From: Alistipes sp.
GTDB lineage: Bacteria; Bacteroidota; Bacteroidia; Bacteroidales; Rikenellaceae
DNA: 64,000 nucleotides
Direction of reading: 5' to 3'
Assembly (NCBI GenBank): GCA_020026395.1
Contig: JAHHQM010000004.1
Span: 129,304-193,303 of the forward strand
Shown: one piece after another, positions 26,900-35,244 of the stretch
How positions within the stretch are numbered: the stretch's first letter is position 1
Layout: each line of letters begins with the position of its first letter
The notes under the pieces: generated by a model
Told to the model about the DNA's origin: nothing
The model's input: the letters and a program-made list of their open reading frames with translations, nothing else
The model's database searches: none
Position numbers and translations under genes: made by a program

Positions 26900-28924
26900 T
26901 TATTCGGCCTTCGGAACCTTCTCTTCAGGCTCTTCCGCAGCCTTCTCGGGGGCTTCCTTTACCTCTTCAGCCTTGGCCGACTCGGCTTTGGCCAACTTCT
27001 CGGCAGCCTCTTTCTCTTCGTGCTCGATGTCCTTCTTGCGCTTGCCGAAGATACGCTCGACATCCTCCGTGAAGACCACCTCTCGCGCGAGCAACAACTC
27101 GGCCAGCTGCTTCAAACCGTCGGCGTGCGTCTTGAGCACCTCCTCGGCCATGACATAAGCCTTGTCGATTACCTTACGTGCCTCGATGTCGATCTGCTGT
27201 GCGGTCTTCTCCGAATAGGGTTTCGTGAAGCCCATATCGCTCTGACCCGTCGAATCGAAGTAGCTCAAGTTACCCACCTCGGAACTCATACCGTAGTAAG
27301 CCACCATTGCGTAGGCCAACTTCGTAACGCGCTCCAGGTCGTTCAACGCACCCGTCGAAATGCGACCGAAGGTCAGCTGCTCCGACACACGGCCACCCAG
27401 CGCGGCGGCCAGCTCGTGCATCAGCTGCTCCTGCGTCGTAATCTGTCGTTCTTCAGGAAGATACCATGCGGCACCTAAAGCTTTACCTCGGGGGATGATC
27501 GTCACCTTGATCAGCGGCGAAGCGTGCTCCAAAAGCCAGCTTACCGTGGCGTGTCCGGCCTCGTGGTAAGCGATCGTACGCTTCTCCTCGTCGGTGATGA
27601 TCTTATTCTTACGCTCCAGACCACCGATGATACGATCCACGGCCGAGAGGAAATCCTCCTTCGAGACAAATTTCTTATTATGACGGGCAGCGATCAGCGC
27701 AGCCTCGTTACATACGTTGGCAATATCGGCACCCGAGAATCCCGGAGTCTGACGAGCTAGGAACGAACGATCCAAATCGGGATCGAGTTTCAAGTTACGC
27801 AGATGCACGTTGAAGATCTCCTCACGCTCCTTCACGTCGGGCAGACCCACCTCGATCTGACGGTCGAAACGACCTGCACGCATCAGTGCCTTATCCAGGA
27901 TATCGGCGCGGTTGGTTGCAGCCAGCACGATGACACCCGTATTGGTCTGGAAACCGTCCATCTCGGTCAGCAACTGGTTCAACGTATTCTCGCGCTCGTC
28001 GTTACCCGAGAATCCGGCATTCTTACCGCGGGCACGACCGATGGCATCGATCTCGTCGATAAATACGATACAGGGAGCTTTCTGCTTGGCCTGCTCGAAA
28101 AGGCTTCTCACACGCGAAGCACCCACACCGACGAACATCTCGACGAAATCCGAACCCGAAATCGACAGAAACGGCACATTCGCCTCACCTGCAACAGCCT
28201 TGGCCAACAGCGTTTTACCCGTTCCCGGAGGGCCTACGAGCAATGCGCCTTTGGGGATCTTTGCCCCCAGTTCGCGGTATTTGTCGGCCTTCTTCAGGAA
28301 ATCCACGATCTCCATAATCTCGACCTTGGCCTCCTCCAAACCGGCTACATCCTTGAACGTAACGCGTTTGTCATTGTCCTTATCGAAAACCTGTGCGCGA
28401 GCCTTGCCGACATTCATGATGCCGCCTCCCGCACCCCCGCCGCCACGCGACATGGAGCGGAAGATCAGAAACCACACACCGATAATCAGAATCCACGGCA
28501 GAATGCCGACCAGAATCGACGTCCAGTCGTTCTCCTGCATCGAGTAAACCACCGGAACGGTGTAACCCGAAGTCTCCTCAACGGCTTGCAAATCCTCGCG
28601 GAACGCATCCACCGAGGGAATCGTATAAACAAGTTGTACGCCGCGTTCGGGCATACGTTTCAATTTGAGGTCGTTCTCATTGGCACGGTAAACAGCCACA
28701 GCCTCCTTCTTCAGCGAGATCTTGGCTTCCTGGCGGTTTACGATCTCAATCTGCTCAACCTCACCCTTCTGGACCATCTCCGAGACGGTCTTCCAATCAC
28801 TCTGCACAGGCTCGGTGCCGTCCCCTTCGATCAGATACCATCCGATGATGAAAACAGCAACAACCCCGTAAATCCACAGCATCGACGGCCGTGGCATATT
28901 CATTCGATTATTTTTCTTCGTCAT
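26900..28924 (-). CDS. ftsH: ATP-dependent zinc metalloprotease FtsH
   Basis: 674 residues. Two membrane helices (about 15-33 and 136-156) flank a periplasmic domain. The AAA domain has Walker A at 231-238 (GPPGTGKT), Walker B around 286-291 (IVFIDE) and the SRH region (ATNRADILDKALMRAGRFDR). The zinc site HEAGH is at 454-458. The protein ends in an acidic, Ala/Lys/Glu-rich tail of about 50 residues (KEAAEKLAKAESAKAEEV). It degrades misassembled membrane proteins. It lies six bases after rsfS. Confidence 0.97.
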   Translation of the reverse strand: MTKKNNRMNMPRPSMLWIYGVVAVFIIGWYLIEGDGTEPVQSDWKTVSEMVQKGEVEQIEIVNRQEAKISLKKEAVAVYRANENDLKLKRMPERGVQLVYTIPSVDAFREDLQAVEETSGYTVPVVYSMQENDWTSILVGILPWILIIGVWFLIFRSMSRGGGGAGGGIMNVGKARAQVFDKDNDKRVTFKDVAGLEEAKVEIMEIVDFLKKADKYRELGAKIPKGALLVGPPGTGKTLLAKAVAGEANVPFLSISGSDFVEMFVGVGASRVRSLFEQAKQKAPCIVFIDEIDAIGRARGKNAGFSGNDERENTLNQLLTEMDGFQTNTGVIVLAATNRADILDKALMRAGRFDRQIEVGLPDVKEREEIFNVHLRNLKLDPDLDRSFLARQTPGFSGADIANVCNEAALIAARHNKKFVSKEDFLSAVDRIIGGLERKNKIITDEEKRTIAYHEAGHATVSWLLEHASPLIKVTIIPRGKALGAAWYLPEERQITTQEQLMHELAAALGGRVSEQLTFGRISTGALNDLERVTKLAYAMVAYYGMSSEVGNLSYFDSTGQSDMGFTKPYSEKTAQQIDIEARKVIDKAYVMAEEVLKTHADGLKQLAELLLAREVVFTEDVERIFGKRKKDIEHEEKEAAEKLAKAESAKAEEVKEAPEKAAEEPEEKVPKAE

Positions 28925-28929
28925 AAATT

Positions 28930-29280
28930 TTACTCCTCGTATTCATAATGTTTGATGGGGGCATCGGCCCACAACTCCTCGAGTTTGTAGTACTCGCGAA
29001 GTTCGGTCTGGAAGATGTGTACCACCACATCCACATAGTCCATGGCAATCCAGAATGCGTTCTGCTGGCCTTCGATGCGCCATACCTTCTCACCCAGATC
29101 CTCCAACACACGCTCCTCGATGCCGCTTGCGATGGCCGCCACCTGCGAAGGAGAATCGGCGTTGCAGACCACAAAGTGCGAACAAATCGCTCCGTCGAAT
29201 CCCGTCAGATCCAACGACACGATATTCTTACCTTTTTTATCCTCGATTGCGCCTACGATAGTTTCTATTAATTTTTCCAT
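28930..29280 (-). CDS. rsfS: Ribosomal silencing factor RsfS
   Basis: 116 residues, normal length. It binds uL14 on the large ribosomal subunit and blocks subunit joining in starvation. Typical segments are the start IVGAIEDKKGKNIVSLDLTG, then CSHFVVCNADSPSQVAAIA, and WIAMDYVDVVVHIFQTELRE with the conserved D-Y-x-D-V-V-V-H-x-F core. First gene of the rsfS-ftsH-cdsA-psd operon. Confidence 0.95.
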   Translation of the reverse strand: MEKLIETIVGAIEDKKGKNIVSLDLTGFDGAICSHFVVCNADSPSQVAAIASGIEERVLEDLGEKVWRIEGQQNAFWIAMDYVDVVVHIFQTELREYYKLEELWADAPIKHYEYEE

Positions 29281-29312
29281 AATGTTTCAAATACATAAAA
29301 TATATAACCTTG

Positions 29313-29320
29313 CAAAGGTA
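29313..29320 (-). promoter_or_regulatory. -7 element (TACCTTTG) for the rsfS-ftsH operon
   Basis: The minus strand reads TACCTTTG, 32 bases before the rsfS ATG; no TTTG at the ideal 19-base spacing. Confidence 0.5.
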
Positions 29321-29380
29321 CAAATAAGAATCAAATTTAAAAATAGCGCACCCAATATTTTCCACTCCCGGGGACTATGT

Positions 29381-30283
29381 CTACAAGTCAAACAAGATCG
29401 GCTGATGCTCCAAAATCGTCTTTGTCAGTGCATTAACGATCGATCGCTTGACATAAGTCCGGCGCACGGCAACGGCAATCTTACGCGACGTTGCGCCCTT
29501 GGCGAGTTGTTTGATGCGGTCGCGGTGATCTTTGGGGATGTATTCGATGGCCATTTCGGGGATAATCGTCAGGCATTTGGTACAATCCACCATGCGCATC
29601 AACGTTTCGAGCGATCCCGATTCGAAGGTAAACCGCGACGGAATCGTACGGCGTGCCTGACACAATTCGACGATCTGGTCACGCATACAGTTACCCGGAC
29701 TCAGAATCACAAGATCCTTCAAATCAATATCTTCGATGCGGATGTTGTGACGCTCGTAAAGCGGATTTTCGGGCGACACATACGCATAGAAACGGTCGTT
29801 GAACAATTCGTGTTCGATGATCCCCTCTCCGCAGGTTCCGCCCGCCACCAGAGCCGCATCAATACGGTCGCGCTTCAATGCCTCGATGATGTCCGCAGTG
29901 ATCATTTCGCGGATTTCAAGCTCAACCTTGGGATAGGCGTGCACGAATGCGGGAATGAACTTATGCAAGAGATACGGAGCAATGGTCGGGATCACACCCA
30001 GACGCAAACGACCTGCCGTTTCACCCTTAAGCTCCGACACCGCCTCCTTTATATAATTATAGGCACTGAGCGTCTCACGCGCCTGCGCCAGAACCACCTC
30101 CCCCGCTTCGGTCGGAATGACAGGTTTCTTGGATCGGTCCAGAAGCACGACACCGAGCTCCTCCTCCAGTGATTTCACCTGCATACTCAGCGAGGGCTGA
30201 GTCACAAAACATTGATCGGCCGCTTGCGAAAAGCTGCCACAGTTGGCCACCGCCAACAGATACTCGAGTTGAACAATAGTCAT
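29381..30283 (-). CDS. OxyR-like LysR-type peroxide regulator
   Basis: 300 residues from ATG 30283. The N-terminal LysR HTH is MTIVQLEYLLAVANCGSFSQ, then QADQ-like and TQPSLSMQVKSLEEELG. The effector domain holds two cysteines at C199 and C208 in SPGNCMRDQIVELCQ, the same positions and spacing as the redox pair of E. coli OxyR. A further pair VDCTKC lies downstream. It probably senses hydrogen peroxide by a disulfide switch (inference from residues). It is divergent from the amino-sugar operon and 254 bases separate them. Confidence 0.9.
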   Translation of the reverse strand: MTIVQLEYLLAVANCGSFSQAADQCFVTQPSLSMQVKSLEEELGVVLLDRSKKPVIPTEAGEVVLAQARETLSAYNYIKEAVSELKGETAGRLRLGVIPTIAPYLLHKFIPAFVHAYPKVELEIREMITADIIEALKRDRIDAALVAGGTCGEGIIEHELFNDRFYAYVSPENPLYERHNIRIEDIDLKDLVILSPGNCMRDQIVELCQARRTIPSRFTFESGSLETLMRMVDCTKCLTIIPEMAIEYIPKDHRDRIKQLAKGATSRKIAVAVRRTYVKRSIVNALTKTILEHQPILFDL

Positions 30284-30470
30284 ATAACACACACTTATTT
30301 CACACCTCAAAAATATAAAAACAAACAATACAAAACAATTTTAAAGCTTATTTTTCATTTCTCTGACCGAAAAAAACATCCGCGAGAACCGATTTTCGCC
30401 CCATTTTACCAACTTCCGCCCCGAATGACACCTTCAAAGGCAAAAAGAAAATAAAAAAATTTAATTTTAT

Positions 30471-30501
30471 TTTGTCGTCATATACTTTTTTCGTAATTTT
30501 G
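30471..30501 (+). promoter_or_regulatory. Promoter of the amino-sugar operon
   Basis: TTTG at 30471-30474, exactly 19 bases, then TAATTTTG at 30494-30501; the first gene starts 36 bases downstream. Confidence 0.8.
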
Positions 30502-30537
30502 GCGTACTAAAATAAAGTATTAACATCCGCACGGGTC

Positions 30538-31647
30538 ATGAAAACAAGAACTGCATATCTGCTCAAAATCGCATCCGAATTCATGCTCGCATCCCCTGCG
30601 ACCGCAGTAGAATCTCCGGGTGAAGGCTTCATCAACGATACGTACATCCTTCACACTGCCGATGCCGATACGGATTACATCCTCCAACGCAAAAATCGCA
30701 ACATTTTCCCCGACGTTCCCCACATGATGGAGAACATCCGACTGGTAACGGATCACATCCGTCACAAAGTCATCGAACGTGGTGGCGATCCCCTGCGCGA
30801 GGTGCTGACCCTGATTCCGACCCGCGACGGAGGCCTTTACCACAAGGACGAGGAGGGTGAATATTGGGTTGTGACCCTGTTTATTCCCCGCACCGTCACC
30901 TATTCGCAGGCCGATTCGGAAGACCTGGCTCGCAAGGGCGGTAAGGGAATCGGCAAATTCCAGGCCGAACTGGATGATTTCCGTCAGCCGTTGTCCGAGA
31001 CGATCAAGGGATTTCACAACATGCGCCACCGTCTTATGCAATGGGACGAGGCGATTGCGGCAGATCGCGCAGGTCGTTGCGCATCTTTAGCCACGGAGAT
31101 CGGCTGGATCAATGCCCGCCGCGACGAGATGCTCCACTTCTGGGAGCTGGTCGAAACGGGTGTTCTTCCCTTACGCGTGACGCATAACGACACGAAAATC
31201 AGCAACATCCTGTTCGATCGCGACACCAACGACGTGTTGTGTGCCATCGACCTCGACACGGTGATGAACTCCACCTCGCTCAACGATTTCGGCGACGCCA
31301 TCCGCTCCTATGCCAATACGGGTGCGGAGGATGATCCCGATCTGGAGCGTGTCGGTTTGTCGCTCGGGATGTTCCGCGCCTACACCGAAGGCTATCTTTC
31401 GCAGCGAGCCCGCCAATTGTGCACGGCCGAGATCGACAACCTCGCCCTATCGGCTCGTTACATCACCTTCGAGCAGGTACTCCGTTTCCTGATGGACTAC
31501 ATCGACGGCGATCGTTACTACAAGATCAAATACCCCGAACACAACCTGGTCCGTACCCGTGCCCAGTATCGTCTGCTGGAGAGTATGGAGGAGCAATACG
31601 AACAAATGGATGCCCTGGTGCATCAGATTTTTGAAAAACACCGCTAA
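30538..31647 (+). CDS. N-acetylhexosamine kinase-like protein (aminoglycoside phosphotransferase fold)
   Basis: 369 residues. Kinase-like fold: an N-terminal lobe with GFINDTYIL and YILQRKNRNIFPDV, a catalytic loop VTHNDTKISNILFD (HND in place of HxD) and the metal-binding CAIDLDTVM. These features match the NahK family, which phosphorylates GlcNAc or GalNAc at C1, more than antibiotic kinases. The gene heads an operon with a CBM9-like protein and two NagB-type genes, supporting an amino-sugar role. The exact substrate is inferred. The plus strand promoter 36 bases upstream is strong. Confidence 0.8.
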   Translation: MKTRTAYLLKIASEFMLASPATAVESPGEGFINDTYILHTADADTDYILQRKNRNIFPDVPHMMENIRLVTDHIRHKVIERGGDPLREVLTLIPTRDGGLYHKDEEGEYWVVTLFIPRTVTYSQADSEDLARKGGKGIGKFQAELDDFRQPLSETIKGFHNMRHRLMQWDEAIAADRAGRCASLATEIGWINARRDEMLHFWELVETGVLPLRVTHNDTKISNILFDRDTNDVLCAIDLDTVMNSTSLNDFGDAIRSYANTGAEDDPDLERVGLSLGMFRAYTEGYLSQRARQLCTAEIDNLALSARYITFEQVLRFLMDYIDGDRYYKIKYPEHNLVRTRAQYRLLESMEEQYEQMDALVHQIFEKHR

Positions 31648-31651
31648 AACC

Positions 31652-32275
31652 ATGATCATCCGTAAAATAGACCCCGCACGCATCGACGAAGAGCTCCGCA
31701 CGATCGAAGCCCAGCCGATCACGTGCTGCAATTGGGAAAAGGATTTCCCCTACAAGCCCGAAGTAAGTTTTAAACTGGCACACACGGGCGACAAGCTGAT
31801 CGTATGGTTTGAGGTCGGCGAACAATACACCATGGCCCGTGTCGAGAAAGATAACGGCGAAGTCTGGACGGATTCGTGCGTCGAGACCTTCATCGCGCTG
31901 GACGACAAGGGTTACTATAATTTCGAGGCCACCTGCATCGGCAAGTTGCTCCTGGCCTACCGCATCGAACGCGAAGTCGGCATCGAGCACGCCCGTCAGG
32001 AGTTGCTCGACACGATCCGCCGTATTCCGTCGCTCGAGCAGGTCAATTTCGAGGAACGTGTCGGCGACAATCACTGGACACTGCGTCTGGAAATTCCCGC
32101 AACGGCTTTGTTCCGTCACAACCTGAAGTCGTGGGACGGCGTTCGCGCCCGCATGAATCTTTATAAATGTGGCGACAAACTCTCCCACCCCCATTTCCTT
32201 TCGTGGAAACCCATCACGTGGCCGAAACCCGATTTTCACCGCCCCGAGTTCTTCCACGAGGTACAATTTGAATAG
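31652..32275 (+). CDS. CBM9-like carbohydrate-binding protein
   Basis: 207 residues from ATG 31652, five bases after the kinase stop; the earlier ATG lies inside the kinase gene. It resembles the cytoplasmic or periplasmic CBM9-like family of Bacteroidales: WEKDFPYKPEVSFKLAH, then DNGEVWTDSCVETFIALDDK (the W-x-D-S-C-V-E-F element) and FLSWKPITWPKPDFHRPEFF at the end. There is no signal peptide, so it appears cytoplasmic. It lies between the sugar kinase and the NagB fusion, which suggests sugar sensing or handling, but no activity is known. Confidence 0.8.
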   Translation: MIIRKIDPARIDEELRTIEAQPITCCNWEKDFPYKPEVSFKLAHTGDKLIVWFEVGEQYTMARVEKDNGEVWTDSCVETFIALDDKGYYNFEATCIGKLLLAYRIEREVGIEHARQELLDTIRRIPSLEQVNFEERVGDNHWTLRLEIPATALFRHNLKSWDGVRARMNLYKCGDKLSHPHFLSWKPITWPKPDFHRPEFFHEVQFE

Positions 32276-32311
32276 AAACACAATAATAATTCAATCAAAA
32301 CAACATACGTC

Positions 32312-34261
32312 ATGAATAACAAGTATTCATTACCCAAAGATGGTGGTCTGATCACGAATGCCGTGCCCAGAGACATTACCCACCGCTATGAGAAAATCAT
32401 GACCAACGTATTCCCCAGCGAATACAATGGTGTTACCTATGTAGCCGACATGATTGTCAAGGCAATCAAGGCACACAACGAAAACCACCTGTCGAATGCC
32501 GTTTACGACGAGAGCCAGCCCTTCATCCTGGGTCTTACGACGGGTAACACACCCATCGGCCTCTACCTGGAGCTGGTACGCCGTTACAAGGCAGGCGAGG
32601 TTTCGTTCAAGAACGTAGCCGTTTATTCGCTCGACGAGTTCTACCCCATCAAGGCCAGCGAGCAGCAGAGCCGTAACTACCGCATCCACGAGGAGTTCAT
32701 CAACCACATTGACATCCTCCCCGAGAACGTACACCTGTTGGACGGTACGATTCCTGCCGACAAGATTACCGACTACTGCGCATCGTACAACAACGCCACG
32801 CGTAAGATCGATCTGATGATCATCGGCGTCGGTGAGGACGGCCAGATCGGTTTCAACGAGCCGGGATCGTATCCCAAATCGAGAACCCGTCTGGTGCAGC
32901 TGACCCACAACACCCGCAAGGTGCAGGCCGACGCATTCTTCGGCTTGGAGAACACCCCGAAGATGGCCATCACGATGGGTATCGGCAACATCATGCAGGC
33001 CGACAAGATCGTGCTGATGGCATGGGGCGAGAACAAGGCCAATGTCATCCAGAAGGTCGTAGAGGGCGAGGTCAACAAGATGATCCCCGCATCGTACCTC
33101 CAGGGTCACTCGAACATCGAAGTCGTTATCGACGAGAACGCCGCCCAGTTGCTTACCCGCGAGCAGACTCCGTGGTTGGTAGGCCCCTGCGAGTGGACTC
33201 CGAAATTCATCCGTAAGGCCGTCGTATGGCTCTGCGGCGTGGTTCAGAAACCTATTCTGAAACTGACCTATAAGGATTACATCGAAAATTCGCTGGGCGA
33301 ACTGCTCGAGCAGGGTACATCCTACGATCAGATCAATATCAAGGTATTCAACGACTTGCAGCACACCATCACCGGATGGCCGGGCGGCAAACCCAACGCC
33401 GACGATTCGACGCGTCCCGTACCTTCGACTCCCGCCCAGAAACGTGTCCTGATCTTCTCGCCGCACCCCGACGATGATGTGATCTCGATGGGTGGTACAT
33501 TCATCCGTCTGGTGCAGCAGGGTCACGATGTACACGTTGCTTACGAGACTTCGGGTAACGTAGCCGTTCACGACGACGTGGTACTCCAGAACATCGACAC
33601 CGCACGCGAGCTCGGTTTCGGCAACCGTTTCCAGGAGGTTGAGCAGATCATCGCTTCGAAAAAGAAAGGCCAGCCCGAACCCCGCGCCCTGCTCGACCTG
33701 AAAGGTTCGATCCGTCGCGCCGAGGCACGTGCCGCCGTACGTTCGTTCGGTCTGAACCCCGACACCAACGCCCACTTCCTGAACCTGCCGTTCTACGAGA
33801 CGGGCGGTATCAAGAAGGGGCAGCTGACCGACAAGGATATCAACATCATCGTAGAGTTGCTGCGTAAGGTAAAACCGCATCAGATCTATGCTGCCGGTGA
33901 CCTGGCCGATCCCCACGGAACGCACCGCACCGCCATGGAGGCCGTTTTGGGTGCTCTGGAGGTTGTCAAGGACGACGAGTGGCTCAAGGAATGCCACCTG
34001 TGGCTGTACCGCGGCGCATGGATGGAGTGGGATCTCGGCATGGTCGATATGGCAGTACCCCTGTCGCCCGACGAGCTGATCATGAAGCGTCACGCCATCT
34101 ACCGTCACCTCTCGCAGAAGGACATCATGCCTTTCCCCGGAAGCGACCCGCGCGAATTCTGGCAGCGTGCCGAGGAGCGTACCCAGAACACGGCTCGTTT
34201 GTACGACCAGTTGGGTATGGCCGAATACCAGGCAATCGAAGTATTCGTAAGAATGTTCTAA
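32312..34261 (+). CDS. NagB-like domain fused to PIG-L/LmbE deacetylase domain
   Basis: 649 residues in one frame. Residues about 25-300 are a glucosamine-6-phosphate deaminase fold: LGLTTGNTPIGLYLELV, YSLDEFYP (D108) and GVGEDGQIGFNEPG. In the last motif the usual catalytic His is Gln (Q178), while D176 and E183 remain. Residues about 378-640 are a PIG-L deacetylase: VLIFSPHPDDDVISMGG with the zinc motif HPDDD, and GDLADPHGTHRTAME. The combination would link deacetylation and deamination of an amino sugar, but the missing His suggests the NagB half is altered. The same fusion is known in Bacteroidota. Confidence 0.88.
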   Translation: MNNKYSLPKDGGLITNAVPRDITHRYEKIMTNVFPSEYNGVTYVADMIVKAIKAHNENHLSNAVYDESQPFILGLTTGNTPIGLYLELVRRYKAGEVSFKNVAVYSLDEFYPIKASEQQSRNYRIHEEFINHIDILPENVHLLDGTIPADKITDYCASYNNATRKIDLMIIGVGEDGQIGFNEPGSYPKSRTRLVQLTHNTRKVQADAFFGLENTPKMAITMGIGNIMQADKIVLMAWGENKANVIQKVVEGEVNKMIPASYLQGHSNIEVVIDENAAQLLTREQTPWLVGPCEWTPKFIRKAVVWLCGVVQKPILKLTYKDYIENSLGELLEQGTSYDQINIKVFNDLQHTITGWPGGKPNADDSTRPVPSTPAQKRVLIFSPHPDDDVISMGGTFIRLVQQGHDVHVAYETSGNVAVHDDVVLQNIDTARELGFGNRFQEVEQIIASKKKGQPEPRALLDLKGSIRRAEARAAVRSFGLNPDTNAHFLNLPFYETGGIKKGQLTDKDINIIVELLRKVKPHQIYAAGDLADPHGTHRTAMEAVLGALEVVKDDEWLKECHLWLYRGAWMEWDLGMVDMAVPLSPDELIMKRHAIYRHLSQKDIMPFPGSDPREFWQRAEERTQNTARLYDQLGMAEYQAIEVFVRMF

Positions 34262-34293
34262 CCGAAGTGTTAAACCCATAAAAAGAAATTAAT

Positions 34294-35088
34294 ATGCGAC
34301 TGATTATTGAAGATACCTCAAAGCAGGTGGCACAATGGGCTGCCAATTACATCATTCAGCAGATCAAAGCCAAAGCTGCAATCACCCAATCGCCGTTTGT
34401 ATTGGGTCTGCCGACCGGTTCTACCCCGCTGGAAACCTATAAGGAGCTGATCCGCCGTCACAAGGCCGGAGAAATCTCGTTCCAGAATGTCATCACGTTC
34501 AATATGGACGAATATGTAGGCCTTCCCGAGGAGCACCCCGAGAGCTACCACTCGTTCATGTGGAACAACTTCTTCCAGCACATCGACATCAAGCCCGAGA
34601 ACGTACACATTCTGAACGGCAATGCCGAGGATATTGTCAAGGAGTGCGCCGATTACGAGGCAGCCATTCTCGAGGCAGGCGGCATCGACCTGTTCATGGG
34701 TGGTGTCGGCGAGGACGGACACATCGCATTCAACGAGCCGTTCTCTTCGCTGAACTCGCGTACCCGTATGAAGACCCTGACGACCGATACCATTCAGGTA
34801 AACGCCCGTTTCTTCGGTGGCGATACCTCGCTGGTTCCGAAGACCGCTCTGACGGTCGGCGTCGGCACGGTTCTTTCGTCGAAGAAGGTGATGATCCTGG
34901 CCACGGGTCACAAGAAAGCCCGCGCCGTACACGAAGGTGTCGAGGGTTCGTACAACCATCAGTGGACGATCACCGCACTTCAGGTTCACCCCAACGGAAT
35001 CCTCGTTTGTGACGATCCCGCTGCCGAGGAACTGAAAGTCAGCACCTATCGTTACTTCAAGGATATCGAGCGCAACAACCTCATCTAA
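34294..35088 (+). CDS. nagB: Glucosamine-6-phosphate deaminase
   Basis: 264 residues. It converts glucosamine-6-phosphate to fructose-6-phosphate and ammonia. The active-site residues align with E. coli numbering: D72 in FNMDEYVGLP, and D141, H143 and E148 in GVGEDGHIAFNEP. It ends the amino-sugar operon, 32 bases after the NagB-PIG-L fusion. It retains the His that the fusion has lost, so it is probably the working deaminase. Confidence 0.96.
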   Translation: MRLIIEDTSKQVAQWAANYIIQQIKAKAAITQSPFVLGLPTGSTPLETYKELIRRHKAGEISFQNVITFNMDEYVGLPEEHPESYHSFMWNNFFQHIDIKPENVHILNGNAEDIVKECADYEAAILEAGGIDLFMGGVGEDGHIAFNEPFSSLNSRTRMKTLTTDTIQVNARFFGGDTSLVPKTALTVGVGTVLSSKKVMILATGHKKARAVHEGVEGSYNHQWTITALQVHPNGILVCDDPAAEELKVSTYRYFKDIERNNLI

Positions 35089-35106
35089 GAGCAGTTGCTC
35101 ACGAAC

Positions 35107-35141
35107 AAAAATCCACGACCGTAAAGGCCGTGGATTTTTTG
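35107..35141 (+). terminator. Terminator of the amino-sugar operon
   Basis: AAATCCACGACC and GGCCGTGGATTTTTT pair closely, with a T run. Confidence 0.85.
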
Positions 35142-35182
35142 TTTGAGGATTACTTTAGGTTACACTCCTCTTCCGTCAGATA

Positions 35183-35227
35183 TAGAGTAAAATAAGAGCC
35201 GCACCCCTTGTCGGAATGCGGCTCTTT
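35183..35227 (-). terminator. Terminator after lpdA
   Basis: On the minus strand AAAGAGCCGCA pairs with TGCGGCTCTT, followed by ATTTTA. It lies 18 bases after the lpdA stop. Confidence 0.75.
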
Positions 35228-35244
35228 AAAAATCGCGCAACCGC

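Noticed and set aside
32330..34279. 649-codon minus-strand frame opposite the NagB fusion
   Set aside because: Antisense shadow; the plus strand encodes clear domains and has the promoter.
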